Below, in pieces: positions 26,638 to 38,778 of a stretch of 64,000 bases of DNA. The DNA comes from Pseudonocardia hierapolitana (lineage in GTDB: Bacteria; Actinomycetota; Actinomycetes; Mycobacteriales; Pseudonocardiaceae), in assembly GCF_007994075.1 (NCBI RefSeq), contig NZ_VIWU01000001.1, positions 2,542,001 to 2,606,000 on the forward strand, in the 5' to 3' direction. The notes under the pieces were generated by a model. It did no database searches. It saw only the letters and a program-made list of their open reading frames with translations, and was not told the DNA's origin. Position 1 is the first letter of the stretch, and each line of letters opens with the position of its first letter. The position numbers and the translations under genes were made by a program.

Positions 26638-27621
26638 CTAGACGAGTAAGTCCTAACGGCGGGGTGGCCCGTAGACGTGGCAGGAGGGCGTTCAAGATCA
26701 GTTTGTGACGACCGACCTGAACACCCTCCTGACCGCACTGTACGTCAAGATCGACGACTACCTGGGCCGCCGTACCCGTCCGGGTAGACCACCCAAGCTC
26801 TCGGATGCCGAGCTGCTCACTCTGGCCGTGGCACAGGTGTTGCTCGGGGTGCGCTCGGAGGCCCGCTGGCTGCGGTTCGTCCCCCGTGCGCTGCCCGGCG
26901 CGTTCCCCTACCTGCCCGGGCAATCCGGCTACAACAAGCGCCTCCGTGGCGCGTTGTCTCTTATCAAGCGGCTAATCCGGGTGTTGGCCACCGACACCGA
27001 CCTGTGGGACGACCCGGTGTGGATCGTCGACTCGACCCCGGTCGAGTGCGCCCGCTCCCGCCCCACCGTGCGCCGCTCGAACCTGGCCGGGTGGGCCGGC
27101 TACAGCTACTGCGCCTCGCACTCGCGGTTCTTCTGGGGCCTGCGCCTACACCTGGTGTGCACCCCGGCCGGGCTGCCGATCACCTGGGCGCTGGCCGACC
27201 CGAAACTCGACGAACGGCAGGTGCTGATGGCCGTGCTCGACCACGACCCCACCCTCACCGCCACCCGGCTCGGGCTGACGATCATCGCCGACAAGGGATA
27301 CGCCTCCGCCGAGCTCGACCGCTACCTGGCCGAACGCGGCGCGACGCTGCTGCGCCCCTCGTACCGCAACCGCGCCCCCCGCCCCGGAGAACACCTACTC
27401 AAACCGATTCGGCAGCTCATCGAGTCGGTCAACGACACCCTCAAGGGCCAGCTCGACCTCGAACTGCATGGCGGGCGCAGCATCGATGGCGTCGGCGCCA
27501 GGATCGGCCAGCGCCTGCTCGCCCTGACCGCGGCGATCTGGCACAACCGCGCCACCGGCCAGCCCATCACCCGATCCCTGATCGCTTACGACCACTGATC
27601 AATTCGGACTTACTCGTCTAG
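26638..27621 (+). mobile_element. IS982-family insertion sequence
   Basis: About 984 bp. Terminal inverted repeats CTAGACGAGTAAGTCC at 26638 and its complement at 27606-27621 are perfect over 16 bp and continue with one mismatch. The outer CTAG may be a target duplication rather than IS sequence; CTAG is its own complement, so the two cases cannot be separated. One transposase gene fills the element and looks intact. Confidence 0.9.
26705..27598 (+). CDS. IS982-family transposase
   Basis: 297 residues, full length for IS982. It begins MTTDLNTLLTALYVKIDDYL and has RPGRPPKLSDAELLTLAVAQ as in actinobacterial IS982 enzymes. The DDE catalytic residues fit VDSTPVE (first Asp), IIADKGYAS (second Asp) and the IESVNDTLKG region (Glu). 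No frameshift or internal stop is present, so it may be active. It is carried between perfect inverted repeats. Confidence 0.92.
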   Translation: MTTDLNTLLTALYVKIDDYLGRRTRPGRPPKLSDAELLTLAVAQVLLGVRSEARWLRFVPRALPGAFPYLPGQSGYNKRLRGALSLIKRLIRVLATDTDLWDDPVWIVDSTPVECARSRPTVRRSNLAGWAGYSYCASHSRFFWGLRLHLVCTPAGLPITWALADPKLDERQVLMAVLDHDPTLTATRLGLTIIADKGYASAELDRYLAERGATLLRPSYRNRAPRPGEHLLKPIRQLIESVNDTLKGQLDLELHGGRSIDGVGARIGQRLLALTAAIWHNRATGQPITRSLIAYDH

Positions 27622-29390
27622 GCCTCGGCGAGCTCCGCGGCGGCGAGCCATTCCAGCTCGACCTCCTCCCGCTCGGCCACCACGGCCTTGAGCTCGCGAT
27701 CGAGCGCCATCAAGCGCTCGGGGTCGGTGGCCGCCTCCACCAGCTGCTCGTGCAACCGCTTCTCGGTGGCGGCGAGCGCCTCCATGCGCCGCTCCAGCCG
27801 GGCGGCCTCCTTGCGGGCGGCGCGCTGCTGCGCGGCGTTCGAGACGGGCCTCGCCTGCGGCGGGGGCGGGGCGCCGTCCCGGGCGGCTGCCCGGCGCCGC
27901 AGGTACTCGTCGACCCCGCCCGGGAGGTGGGTAATCCTCCCGTCGCCGAGCAGCGCGACCACCGTGTCGCAGGCCCGTTCGAGCAGGTAGCGGTCGTGGC
28001 TGACGACGACGAGCGTGCCCGGCCAGCCGTCGAGCAGATCCTCGAGCTGGGCGAGGGTGTCGACGTCGAGATCGTTGGTGGGCTCGTCGAGCAACAGGAC
28101 GTTCGGCTCGGCCATGAGCAGCCGCGTGAGCTGCAGGCGCCTGCGCTCCCCACCGGACAGGTCGCCGACGGGCGTCCACTGCCGTGACGCGGGGAAGCCG
28201 AGCCGCTCCAGCACCTGCGACGCCGACAGCTCCGCCTTCCCGAGCCGCACGTACTTCCCGACCTGCTCGGTGGCCTCCAGCACCCGCATGTCAGCGGGCA
28301 GGTCGACGAGTTCCTGCGTGAGCTGGGCGAGCTGGACCGTGCGCCCGCGCACCAGCCGGCCGCCGTCGAGCGGGCGCTCGCCGGTCAGGCTTCGCAGCAG
28401 GGTGGTCTTCCCCGACCCGTTGACGCCCACGATCCCGATCCGGTCGCCGGGGCCCACCCGCCACGTGACGTGATCGAGCAGCGTGCGCCCGGCCACGACC
28501 GCCGTGGCGTCCTCCAGCTCCAGCACCGTGCGACCGAGCCGGTTGGTGGCGAAGCCGAGCAGCTCCACCGCGTTGCGGGGCGGCGGCACGTCGGCGATCA
28601 GCGCCTCCGCGGCCTCGATGCGGAACCGAGGCTTCGAGGTACGGGCCGGCGCGCCGCGGCGCAGCCACGCCAGCTCCTTGCGCGCGAGGTTCTGGCGACG
28701 GGCCTCCGCCGCGTCGGCCTGCCGCGCGCGCTCGGCGCGGGCGTAGACCCAGTCGGCGTAGCCGCCGAGGTAGCTCTCCACCCGGCCGTTCGCGACCTCC
28801 CACGTGCGGGTGCAGACCGCGTCGAGGAACCAGCGGTCGTGCGTGACGACCACCACGGCGCACCGGCGGGAGATCAGGTGGTCGGCGAGCCAGCGAATAC
28901 CCTCGATGTCCAGGTGGTTCGTGGGCTCGTCGAGCACGACGAGGTCCGGATCGCCGACGAGCGCGGCGGCGAGCGCGACGCGCCGCTTCTCCCCGCCGGA
29001 CAGACCCTCGACACCGCGGTCGAGGTCGGTGATGCCCAGCCCGTCGATGACGTCGCGCACCTTCGGGTCGCCCGCCCACTCGTGCTCCGCGGCGCCCGCC
29101 CACGCCGCCAGCACGACGTCCCGGATGCGCGCACCCGCCGGCAGCACGTCGGCCTGGGCGAGGCGGGCGAGGTTCAGGCCGCCGAGGCGGCTGATGCGGC
29201 CGCCGTCGGGTTCGCGCGAGCCGGTGATGATGTCGAGCAGGGTGGACTTGCCGCCGCCGTTGAGCCCGACGACGCCGATCCGCTCGCCCTGCTCCACACC
29301 GAGCGACACGGCGTTCAGCAGCACCCGGGAGGCGTCGCCGGGGACGTGCGCGGTGACGGTCTCCAGGTTGACCAGGTTCTGCCCCGCCAT
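27618..29390 (-). CDS. ABC-F family ATPase
   Basis: 590 residues with two ABC modules and no membrane domain. Walker A sequences GLNGGGKST and GVNGSGKTT, signature motifs LSGGEKRR and LSGGERRR, and Walker B regions VVLDEPTNHLD and LLLDEPTNDLD are all intact. A linker of about 80 residues and a C-terminal coiled coil of about 70 residues (Uup-like) are visible. ABC-F proteins act on ribosomes, in translation control or antibiotic protection. The ATG overlaps the ispE stop. The TAG stop coincides with the end of the IS, which spared the protein. Confidence 0.93.
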   Translation of the reverse strand: MAGQNLVNLETVTAHVPGDASRVLLNAVSLGVEQGERIGVVGLNGGGKSTLLDIITGSREPDGGRISRLGGLNLARLAQADVLPAGARIRDVVLAAWAGAAEHEWAGDPKVRDVIDGLGITDLDRGVEGLSGGEKRRVALAAALVGDPDLVVLDEPTNHLDIEGIRWLADHLISRRCAVVVVTHDRWFLDAVCTRTWEVANGRVESYLGGYADWVYARAERARQADAAEARRQNLARKELAWLRRGAPARTSKPRFRIEAAEALIADVPPPRNAVELLGFATNRLGRTVLELEDATAVVAGRTLLDHVTWRVGPGDRIGIVGVNGSGKTTLLRSLTGERPLDGGRLVRGRTVQLAQLTQELVDLPADMRVLEATEQVGKYVRLGKAELSASQVLERLGFPASRQWTPVGDLSGGERRRLQLTRLLMAEPNVLLLDEPTNDLDVDTLAQLEDLLDGWPGTLVVVSHDRYLLERACDTVVALLGDGRITHLPGGVDEYLRRRAAARDGAPPPPQARPVSNAAQQRAARKEAARLERRMEALAATEKRLHEQLVEAATDPERLMALDRELKAVVAEREEVELEWLAAAELAEA

Positions 29391-30352
29391 CAGGCACGCA
29401 CCGGGGGCCACGAGGCGGGCGGCGGGCCTGCGGGCGGTTCGTGGTCGACCACGCGGGCGCCGGGCACCGGGCCGTGCGCGATCCGCACCGTGCGGCACAC
29501 GCCCACCCCGGCCAGCTCGGTGGCGACGTCCAACGCGGCCTCGGCGCCGCTGCACAGGAAGGCGCAGGTCGGGCCGGACCCGGACACCAGGCCGGCGAGC
29601 GCGCCCGCCGTCACGCCCGCCCGCAGCGTGCGGCGCAGGTCGGGGATCATGCTCACGGCCGCGGACTGCAGGTCGTTGCCGAGGCTGAGCGCGAGCTGGC
29701 GCGGATCACCGCCCGCGAGCGCCTCCAGCACCGGCTCCACCGGCCGTTCGGCGGGCGGGCTGTCGCCACGCAGGCGGTCGAGCTCGCGGAACACCGCGGG
29801 CGTCGACAGGCCACCGCGATGCAGCGCGATCACCCAGTGCTGGGTGTGCCGCGACAGCACCGGCACGATCTGCTCACCGCGCCCGGTGCCGACGGCCGTG
29901 CCGCCGTAGAGCGCGAACGTGACGTCGCTGCCCAGCTCGGCGGCCAGCACGGACAGCTCGTCCCGGGTGAGATCGAGCTTCCACAGCGTGGAGAGCCCGA
30001 CGAGCGCCGCAGCCGCGTCCGCGCTGCCGCCCGCCATGCCCCCCGAGACCGGGATCCCCTTGCGCAGCACCAGCCGCACGTCCGGGTCGCGATCGGCCTT
30101 CTCGGCGAGCACCTGGACGGCCCGCCACGCGAGGTTCGTCTCGTCGGCGGGCACCTCGGACACGCCCTCGCCGTGCACCTCGATGCCGGGCGCCTCGCTC
30201 GCCACGACCGTGACCTCGTCGAACAGGCTCACCGCGTGGAAGACCGTGACGAGGTCGTGGTACCCGTCGTCCCGCAGCGGCCCGACCGCGAGATGCAAGT
30301 TGATCTTGGCGGGCACACGCACGGTGACCGGTGGTGGGACGGCGGCGAGCAC
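29390..30352 (-). CDS. ispE: 4-diphosphocytidyl-2-C-methyl-D-erythritol kinase
   Basis: 320 residues. GHMP kinase motifs are clear: [22 protein letters not shown] at the start (PAKINLHL), the ATP loop [18 protein letters not shown], and [10 protein letters not shown] near the end. It phosphorylates CDP-ME in the non-mevalonate isoprenoid pathway. The position next to rsmA and an ABC-F gene matches other actinobacteria. The start is GTG. Confidence 0.96.
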   Translation of the reverse strand: MLAAVPPPVTVRVPAKINLHLAVGPLRDDGYHDLVTVFHAVSLFDEVTVVASEAPGIEVHGEGVSEVPADETNLAWRAVQVLAEKADRDPDVRLVLRKGIPVSGGMAGGSADAAAALVGLSTLWKLDLTRDELSVLAAELGSDVTFALYGGTAVGTGRGEQIVPVLSRHTQHWVIALHRGGLSTPAVFRELDRLRGDSPPAERPVEPVLEALAGGDPRQLALSLGNDLQSAAVSMIPDLRRTLRAGVTAGALAGLVSGSGPTCAFLCSGAEAALDVATELAGVGVCRTVRIAHGPVPGARVVDHEPPAGPPPASWPPVRA

Positions 30353-30438
30353 TGGTCAACCCTACGTGCGTCCACACCCGACGCGCCGCGCCCCGCCTCG
30401 CCACCCAGATCCCGAGGCCACCCAACCGCCCCCACCCC

Positions 30439-30614
30439 GCGAGTCCGACATCCCGACACGGCGAGTCCGACATCCCGACACGGCGAGTCCGACGTTCCAA
30501 CACGGCGAGTCCGACGTTCCAACACGGCGAGTCCGACGTTCCAGCACGGCGAGTCCGACATCTCGACGCGGCGAGTCCGACATCTCGACGCGGCGAGTCG
30601 GGCATCCGCGCACG
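30439..30614. repeat. Eight tandem 22-bp repeats
   Basis: Eight head-to-tail units, each beginning GCGAGTC, run from 30439 to 30614 with no spacers. Units fall into three sub-types differing in the second half (ACATCCCGACA, ACGTTCCAACA, ACATCTCGACG). An inverted copy (CGAGATGTCGGACTCGC) follows at 30660. The array lies between the ispE start and the rsmA stop. The surrounding bases 30353-30686 hold no gene. Confidence 0.92.
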
Positions 30615-30686
30615 GCAGGGTCAGCAGATCGACCGTGGCGAAACGCCGGATTCAGCGTGTCGAGATGTCGGACTCGCCCGTGGTGG

Positions 30687-31583
30687 TCAGCGCGACTCGG
30701 CGTGCCCGTTCGTCGGACTAGCGGCAAGGGGTGGGGTGGCCGCGGCGAGGCGGGCGAAGTCCTCGATGGAGAGGGTCTCGGCCCGGGCCAATGGGTCGAT
30801 GCCGGCGGCACGCAGGGCCGCCTCGGCCGCGGACGGGGAGCCCGCCCAGCCCGCGAGGCCGGAGCGCAGGGCCTTGCGACGCTGGGCGAAAGCCCTGTCG
30901 ATCAGGCGGAAGACGGCCTCCCGGTCGCCGGGGGGCGGGTCTCGGCGGTCGAAGGCGAGCAGCCTCGAGTCGACGTTGGGCACCGGCCAGAACACCGCCC
31001 GCGGCACCGGCCCGGCCCGGCGCGCCGCCGCGTACCAGGCGAGCTTCGCGCTCGGCACCCCGTACGCGCGGCTGCCCGGTGTGGCGGCGAGCCGCTCGGC
31101 GACCTCGGACTGCACCATCACCAGTCCCCGCCGCAGCCGCGGCAGCTCGGCCAGCAGGTGCAGCACCACCGGCACACCCACGTTGTAGGGCAGGTTCGCG
31201 ACGAGGGCCGTGGGCACGGGTTCGGGCAGGTCCGCGGCGCGCACGCCGAGCGCGTCGGCGGTGGTCACGGTGAGCCGGTCGGCGAGCGCGGGTGCGCGGT
31301 CGGCGGCGGTCGCGGGCAGGCGTCCCGCGAGCACCGGGTCGATCTCGACCGCGTGCACGGCCCGCACGGCGGGCAGCAGGGCGAGCGTCAGCGACCCGAG
31401 CCCCGGACCGACCTCGACGACGACGTCGTCCGGTTCCAGCTCGGCCGCCTTGACGATCCGGCGCACGGTGTTCGGGTCGTGCACGAAGTTCTGCCCGAGC
31501 CGCTTCGTCGGCCGCAGGCCGAGCTCGGCGGCCAGCGCCCGCACCTCGGCGGGGCCCAGAAGCCGGGACTGAGTGGCTGGCAC
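30687..31583 (-). CDS. rsmA: 16S rRNA dimethyladenosine transferase RsmA/KsgA
   Basis: 298 residues. The start has [13 protein letters not shown], then the SAM loop [15 protein letters not shown] and the catalytic [11 protein letters not shown] (motif IV, NLPY). It dimethylates A1518 and A1519 of 16S rRNA during small-subunit maturation. The order rpf-rsmA-ispE is conserved in mycobacteria. The C-terminus ends next to the 22-bp array. Confidence 0.96.
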   Translation of the reverse strand: MPATQSRLLGPAEVRALAAELGLRPTKRLGQNFVHDPNTVRRIVKAAELEPDDVVVEVGPGLGSLTLALLPAVRAVHAVEIDPVLAGRLPATAADRAPALADRLTVTTADALGVRAADLPEPVPTALVANLPYNVGVPVVLHLLAELPRLRRGLVMVQSEVAERLAATPGSRAYGVPSAKLAWYAAARRAGPVPRAVFWPVPNVDSRLLAFDRRDPPPGDREAVFRLIDRAFAQRRKALRSGLAGWAGSPSAAEAALRAAGIDPLARAETLSIEDFARLAAATPPLAASPTNGHAESR

Positions 31584-31599
31584 TACAGGAGCATGCCGG

Positions 31600-33984
<2,385 letters not shown>

Positions 33985-34057
33985 TCACGGAACCGTAACG
34001 GGCTGTGAGCGCCCAGGTCGAACCCCGACACGCCGGCAGCGCCGAACGGCCCGCCCC

Positions 34058-34942
34058 CTACGCCGAGCGCGAAGCCTCACCGGCGGGCGTCGCGGGTGCC
34101 GCGGCGGGCGGCAGCTCGGCGAGCCCGAAGACCCGCTCGGCGTTGCGCCCGGCGCTCGCCGCCAGCCGCTCTTCCGGGACTTCGCGCAGGTCCGCGAGGC
34201 CACGGACGGTCCACGGCAGGCAGTACGGCTCGTTCGCACGCCCGCGGTGCGGGTGCGGGGTGAGGAACGGGGCGTCGGTCTCGACGAGCAGCTGCTCCTC
34301 GGGCACGACGACCGCCGCCTCCTGCAGGGCGCGGGCGTTGCGGAACGTGACCGGACCCGCGAACGACAGCACGAATCCCGCGTCGGCGCACTCGCGCGCC
34401 ATCGCGGCGTCCCCGGAGAAGCAGTGGAACACCACGGTGTCGGGGGCCCCCTCCTCGCGGAGGATGCGCAGCACGTCGTCGTGGGCGTCCCGGTCGTGGA
34501 TCATCAGCGGCTTGCCGAGGCGTTTGGCGAGGTCGATGTGCCTGCGGAACGACTCCTGCTGCGCCTCGGGCGGCGAGTGGTCCCAGTAGTAGTCCAGGCC
34601 GGTCTCCCCCACCGCCACCACGCGCGGGTCGCGGGCGAGCCGCTCGATCTCGGCGTGGTCGGCATCGGTGAGCGCGGCCGTGCGCGTGGGGTGCAGCGCG
34701 ACGGCCGCGACGACCCGGTCGTCCCAGTGCGCGGCCTGCACGGCCCACCGCGCCGAGGCGAGGTCGTCGGCCACCGTGACCGCGCGCGTGACGCCCACGG
34801 CGGCGGCCCGGTCCATCGCGGCACGGACGTCGTCGGCGGAGACGCACCCGCACGCATCGAGATGCGTGTGGGCATCGACCGTGGGCACGGAGAGCGGTTC
34901 GGGAGGCGGCGGAGGTTCCCGCCGCCCGTGCGCCCCGCTCAC
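34058..34942 (-). CDS. tatD: TatD family metal-dependent deoxyribonuclease
   Basis: 294 residues from the GTG at 34942, chosen because a GGGG run precedes it. Metal ligands are visible in VDAHTHLDACG, VGETGLDYYWDHS, MIHDRDAHDDVL, FHCFSG and ETDAPFLTPHPHRG. TatD enzymes are cytoplasmic 3'-5' nucleases or deacylases. It is between rpfB and metG as in mycobacteria. It ends in an Ala/Pro-rich tail. Confidence 0.94.
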   Translation of the reverse strand: MSGAHGRREPPPPPEPLSVPTVDAHTHLDACGCVSADDVRAAMDRAAAVGVTRAVTVADDLASARWAVQAAHWDDRVVAAVALHPTRTAALTDADHAEIERLARDPRVVAVGETGLDYYWDHSPPEAQQESFRRHIDLAKRLGKPLMIHDRDAHDDVLRILREEGAPDTVVFHCFSGDAAMARECADAGFVLSFAGPVTFRNARALQEAAVVVPEEQLLVETDAPFLTPHPHRGRANEPYCLPWTVRGLADLREVPEERLAASAGRNAERVFGLAELPPAAAPATPAGEASRSA

Positions 34943-34956
34943 GCCCCCGTCCCCTT

Positions 34957-35009
34957 CCGACGAGCGGCGCGTTCGTCGGATAGGTACCGACGAGCGCGCC
35001 GTTCGTCGG
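34957..35009. repeat. Two tandem palindromes between tatD and metG
   Basis: CCGACGAGCGGCGCGTTCG at 34957 and CCGACGAGCGCGCCGTTCG at 34987 each continue to TCGG, giving near-perfect 23-bp palindromes 30 bp apart. They fill most of the gap after the metG stop, so a terminator or protein-binding role is likely. The fragment CCGTTCGTCGGA recurs near 30704. Confidence 0.65.
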
Positions 35010-35021
35010 AACGGGCGGGCT

Positions 35022-36815
35022 TCACTTCGCGATCGGGGCCCATTCCGGGCCCGTCTCGGCGAGCTCGGGCTCGAGCTTCCGGAAGATCGGCGTGGGCTTG
35101 GCCAGCGGCCGGCCGACCTCGATCGGCGTGGACGCCCAGCGCGCCTGCTCCTTGGTGTAGTCGCCCGTGAGGATGGGGTTGATCCGGCCGGGGATGTCGA
35201 GGTCCTCGACGTCCTGCAGCTCCGGCTGCGCTGCCCACACACCGGTGCCACCGAGCGCCTCGTGCACCTGCTGCGCCGAGTGCGGGAGGAACGGCGTGAG
35301 CAGCGCGTTGGCGTCCTGCACGACCTGCAGGGCCGTGTGCAGCACGGCGTCGCGCCTGCCCGGGTCGTCCTTCAGCTTCCACGGCTCCTGGTCCGACAGG
35401 TACCGGTTCGCCGCGGAGACGACCTTCATCGCCTCGCTGAGCCCGGCGCGGAACCGCGACCGCGCGAGGTGCGCGCCGACCGTGTCGAACGCCGCCTTCG
35501 ACAGCGCCAGCAGCTCGGCGTCGGCGGCCGCAGGTGTGGTGGGCCCCGGGACGGCCCCGTTGTTCTTGTGGGCCATCGAGATCGACCGGTTGACGAGGTT
35601 GCCCCACTCGTTGGCCAGCTCGAAGTTGATCCGGCGCACGAACTCGTCCCACGTGAAGTCGACGTCCTGCGTCTCCGGCCCGGCCGCCGCGATGAAGTAC
35701 CGCAGGCTGTCGGGCCCGAACTCGCGCAGGAAGTCGTGCAGGTAGATCACGGTGCCGCGCGAGGTGGAGAACTTCGAGCCGCTCATCGTGAGGAACTCGC
35801 TCGACGCGATCTCCGACGGCAGGTTCAGCACCCCGTACGGCCCCGGCTCGCCACCGTGGTCGCCCTGGCCGTTGTGGCCGAGCAGCAGCGCGGGCCAGAT
35901 CTGGGCGTGGAAGGTGATGTTGTCCTTGCCCATGAAGTACACGAGCTCGGACGCCGGGTCGTTCCACCACGCCTTCCACGCGTCGGGGTCGCCCGTGCGC
36001 CGGGCCCACTCGACGCTGGCCGAGAAGTAGCCGATCACCGCGTCGAACCAGACGTAGAACTTTTTGAGCGGCTGGTCGCTCCAGCCGTCGAGCGGGATCG
36101 TGACGCCCCAGTCCAGGTCGCGGGTGATCGGGCGGGGCCGCATGTCGTCGACGAGGTTCCTGGTGAAGTTCAGGACGTTCGGCCGCCAGCCCGTCTTCGA
36201 CGCGAGCCACTTGCCCAGCGTCTCGGTGAACGCGGGCAGGTCGAGGAACAGGTGCTCGGTCTCGACGAACTTCGGCACCTCGCCGTTGATCCGCGACCGA
36301 GGGTTGATCAGGTCGGCGGCGTCGAGCTGGTTACCGCAGTTGTCGCACTGGTCGCCGCGCGCGCCGTCGTAGCCGCAGATCGGGCAGGTGCCCTCGACGT
36401 AGCGGTCGGGCAGCGTGCGCCCGGTGGACGGGCTGATCGCCCCGGTGGTGGTCTTCGGGACCACGTAGCCGTTGCGGTGCAGCGCCAGGAAGATCTGCTG
36501 CACGACGTCGGAGTGGTTGCCGGTGGTGGTGCGCGTGTAGAGGTCGTAGGTGACGCCGAGCCCGCGCAGGTCCTCCGCGATCACGCGGTGGTACTTGTCC
36601 ACGGTCTGCTGCGGCGTGAGGCCCTCCTTCTCGGCCTGCACCAGGATCGGGGTGCCGTGCTCGTCGCTGCCGGAGACCATGAGCACCCGGTTGCCGGCCA
36701 TCCGCTGGTAGCGGGAGAACACGTCGGAGGGCACACCGATACCGGAGACGTGGCCGATGTGCCGAGGGCCGTTGGCATAGGGCCAGGCCACGGCGGTCAG
36801 CACGTGGGAGCTCAT
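35022..36815 (-). CDS. metG: Methionyl-tRNA synthetase
   Basis: 597 residues. Class I signatures are HIGH (19-22, in PRHIGHVSG) and [10 protein letters not shown], a KFSTS variant of KMSKS. A zinc knuckle ([18 protein letters not shown]) marks the MetRS1-like form. The C-terminal anticodon domain ends at the usual place without the extra dimerisation domain. It charges initiator and elongator tRNA-Met. It is the first gene of the metG-tatD-rpfB-rsmA-ispE block on this strand. Confidence 0.97.
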   Translation of the reverse strand: MSSHVLTAVAWPYANGPRHIGHVSGIGVPSDVFSRYQRMAGNRVLMVSGSDEHGTPILVQAEKEGLTPQQTVDKYHRVIAEDLRGLGVTYDLYTRTTTGNHSDVVQQIFLALHRNGYVVPKTTTGAISPSTGRTLPDRYVEGTCPICGYDGARGDQCDNCGNQLDAADLINPRSRINGEVPKFVETEHLFLDLPAFTETLGKWLASKTGWRPNVLNFTRNLVDDMRPRPITRDLDWGVTIPLDGWSDQPLKKFYVWFDAVIGYFSASVEWARRTGDPDAWKAWWNDPASELVYFMGKDNITFHAQIWPALLLGHNGQGDHGGEPGPYGVLNLPSEIASSEFLTMSGSKFSTSRGTVIYLHDFLREFGPDSLRYFIAAAGPETQDVDFTWDEFVRRINFELANEWGNLVNRSISMAHKNNGAVPGPTTPAAADAELLALSKAAFDTVGAHLARSRFRAGLSEAMKVVSAANRYLSDQEPWKLKDDPGRRDAVLHTALQVVQDANALLTPFLPHSAQQVHEALGGTGVWAAQPELQDVEDLDIPGRINPILTGDYTKEQARWASTPIEVGRPLAKPTPIFRKLEPELAETGPEWAPIAK

Positions 36816-36901
36816 GCGCTCCAGCCTATGCCCGGGCCACAGCGCGGTTTCGCGGCCCGCTCGGACGACGGCGCGCGGCTGAGCACCGACACGTCGTCGA
36901 T

Positions 36902-36907
36902 TAACGT
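36902..36907 (+). promoter_or_regulatory. Putative -10 box for leaderless khtT-like gene
   Basis: TAACGT lies 6 bases before the GTG start at 36914, leaving no room for a ribosome site. This spacing predicts that the mRNA starts at or next to the start codon. Confidence 0.45.
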
Positions 36908-36913
36908 GTAGTC

Positions 36914-37390
36914 GTGAACGTCGAGGTGACGCCCCTGCCCGGAATCGGAGTGCGCAAGGACTTCGCCCTGCGCAACGGCCGGCGGATCGGCGTCGTCACC
37001 CACCGGGACGGCAAGATCGATCTGATCGTCTCCAAGTCCGACGACCCCGACGCGTGCCTCGCCGAGCTACCGCTCACCGCGGAGGAGGCGGGGGCGCTGG
37101 CCAACCTGCTCGGCGCCCCGCAGCTCGTCGCGCAGCTCAGCGAGGAGCACCGCGACCTCCCGGGCATCCACACCCGGCAGATCCCGGTCGGCACGCCGTT
37201 CGACGGCCGCACGCTGGGCGACACCGCCCTGCGCACCCGCACCGGCGTCTCCGTCGTCGCCGTGATGCGAGCGGGCCAGGTGCACCCGAGCCCGACGCCG
37301 GACTTCACCCTGACCGCGGGCGACCTCATGGTCACCGTCGGCACGTCGGAGGGGCTCGACAACGCTGTCAAGATCCTCAAGCGCGGCTAG
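36914..37390 (+). CDS. TrkA-C domain regulatory subunit of potassium efflux (KhtT-like)
   Basis: 158 residues. The C-terminal half is an RCK/TrkA-C domain ([54 protein letters not shown]). The N-terminal half matches the KhtT/AmhM domain. Such proteins bind nucleotides, often c-di-AMP, and gate a CPA2 antiporter; the antiporter gene follows. The TAG stop lies in the first bases of the inverted-repeat element. Confidence 0.88.
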   Translation: MNVEVTPLPGIGVRKDFALRNGRRIGVVTHRDGKIDLIVSKSDDPDACLAELPLTAEEAGALANLLGAPQLVAQLSEEHRDLPGIHTRQIPVGTPFDGRTLGDTALRTRTGVSVVAVMRAGQVHPSPTPDFTLTAGDLMVTVGTSEGLDNAVKILKRG

Positions 37391-37554
37391 TGCCCCCCGT
37401 CGGAAGCCCACCACACCTCTCGCCGGCCCAGCCTCCCGCTGGGCGCACCGGCGATCCGTCCGAGTACGCCCGGTACGAGGCCGGCCCGCCGGCACACCCA
37501 GCGGAAACCTGGATCCGCCGATACACGCACCGGGCTTCCGACGGGGGGCACTAG
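37387..37554 (-). repeat. MITE-like inverted-repeat element, copy 2
   Basis: 168 bp with perfect 23-bp terminal inverted repeats (CTAGTGCCCCCCGTCGGAAG... at the left and its complement ending at 37554). The core is the reverse complement of the copy at 15060, and the whole can fold as one hairpin. The left end supplies the TAG stop of the khtT-like gene, and the right end abuts the antiporter ATG, placing GGGGGG about 7 bases before it. Confidence 0.9.
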
Positions 37555-38751
37555 ATGGACAGCACCGCTCTCGAGCTGATCGAGCTCGGGGCCGTCTTCT
37601 TCGCGCTCGGTCTCCTCGGCAGGCTCGCGGGCCGGATGGGCCTCTCCCCCATCCCGCTCTACCTGCTCGGCGGCCTGTTCTTCGGCACCGGCGGCGTCAT
37701 CCCGCTGCACGGCATCGAGTCGTTCACGACGATCGCGGGTGAGGTCGGCGTCATCCTCCTGCTCCTGCTGCTCGGCCTGGAGTACTCGGCCACCGAACTG
37801 ATCGACGGCATGCGCCGCTCCTGGACGGCGGGCCTGCTCGACATCGTGCTGAACGCCGCACCGGGCGTGGCGGTGGCGTTGATCCTCGGCTGGGGGCCGG
37901 TCGGGGCGCTCGTGATGGGCGGGGTCACCTACATCTCGTCGTCCGGCATCGTCGCGAAGGTCCTCGGCGACCTGGGCCGGCTCGGCAACCGCGAGACCCC
38001 GGTCGTGCTGTCGATCCTCGTGTTCGAGGACCTCGTGATGGCGCTGTACCTGCCGATCCTCACCGCGGTGCTGATCGGGGTGACCTTCGTGGGCGCGCTG
38101 AGCGCGGTGGGCATCTCGGTGGCCGTGCTCGCCGTCGTGCTCGTGGTCGCGCTGCGCTACGGACGGTTCGTCTCGGCCGTTGTCGACTCGCCCGACCGCG
38201 AGGTGTTCCTGCTCAAGGTGCTGGGCCTCGCGCTGCTGGTGGCGGGCTTCGCCTCGGCGATGCAGGTCTCGGCCGCGGTCGGCGCGTTCCTGCTTGGCAT
38301 CGCGATCTCGGGCTCGACCGCCGAGAACGCCACCAAGCTCCTCGAACCGCTGCGCGACCTGTTCGCCGCCGTGTTCTTCGTGGTCTTCGGGCTGCACACC
38401 GACCCGGCGTCGATCCCACCCGTGCTCGGCTGGGCCGTCGTGCTCGCCATCGCGACGACGGTGACGAAGCTGGCCACCGGCTGGTGGGCGGCGGGACGGG
38501 TCGGCATCGGTCCGCTGGGACGGGCCCGCGCGGGCGCCGCGCTCATCGCTCGCGGGGAGTTCTCGATCGTCATCGCCGGGCTGGCCGTCGCGTACGCCGC
38601 GGTGGAGAGCGAGCTCGCGGCGCTCGCCACCACCTACGTGTTGCTGATGGCGGTGATCGGCCCAGTGGCGGCACGCCTGGTGGAGCCGGCGGCACGGTGG
38701 GCACGGGCCCGGCGCCCGACGACGGCTCCCGCTCCCTCAGCAGGCAACTGA
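37555..38751 (+). CDS. CPA2 family cation/proton antiporter (KhtU/KefB-like)
   Basis: 398 residues with 12-13 hydrophobic helices. CPA2 hallmarks include GLEYSATELIDGMRR, the VFEDLVMALYLPI segment with the key acidic residue, FFVVFGLHTDP and ALIARGEFSIVIAGLA. No cytosolic RCK domain is fused, which agrees with a separate KhtT-like subunit just upstream. The pair should export K+ (or NH4+/Na+) in exchange for protons. The ribosome-site-like G run upstream belongs to the inserted element. Confidence 0.92.
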   Translation: MDSTALELIELGAVFFALGLLGRLAGRMGLSPIPLYLLGGLFFGTGGVIPLHGIESFTTIAGEVGVILLLLLLGLEYSATELIDGMRRSWTAGLLDIVLNAAPGVAVALILGWGPVGALVMGGVTYISSSGIVAKVLGDLGRLGNRETPVVLSILVFEDLVMALYLPILTAVLIGVTFVGALSAVGISVAVLAVVLVVALRYGRFVSAVVDSPDREVFLLKVLGLALLVAGFASAMQVSAAVGAFLLGIAISGSTAENATKLLEPLRDLFAAVFFVVFGLHTDPASIPPVLGWAVVLAIATTVTKLATGWWAAGRVGIGPLGRARAGAALIARGEFSIVIAGLAVAYAAVESELAALATTYVLLMAVIGPVAARLVEPAARWARARRPTTAPAPSAGN

Positions 38752-38758
38752 TGCCGTC

Positions 38759-38778
38759 GTTAGGCCGAATGGCCTAAC
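38759..38778. terminator. Hairpin after the antiporter gene
   Basis: GTTAGGCCGAATGGCCTAAC is a perfect 8-bp stem with a 4-base loop, 8 bp after the antiporter stop. The remaining bases to 38958 hold no gene and should carry the promoter of the lyase gene. Confidence 0.65.

Noticed and set aside
27606..27621. ABC-F gene truncated by the IS
   Set aside because: The protein has its full two ABC domains and C-terminal coiled coil; the IS end falls exactly at its stop codon.
30439..30614. CRISPR array
   Set aside because: Units are 22 bp and touch each other with no spacers; no cas gene is present.
37387..38397. 336-codon minus-strand frame across the repeat and antiporter
   Set aside because: Translation is His/Arg/Gln/Glu-rich without a domain and lies antisense to a clear 12-helix transporter.
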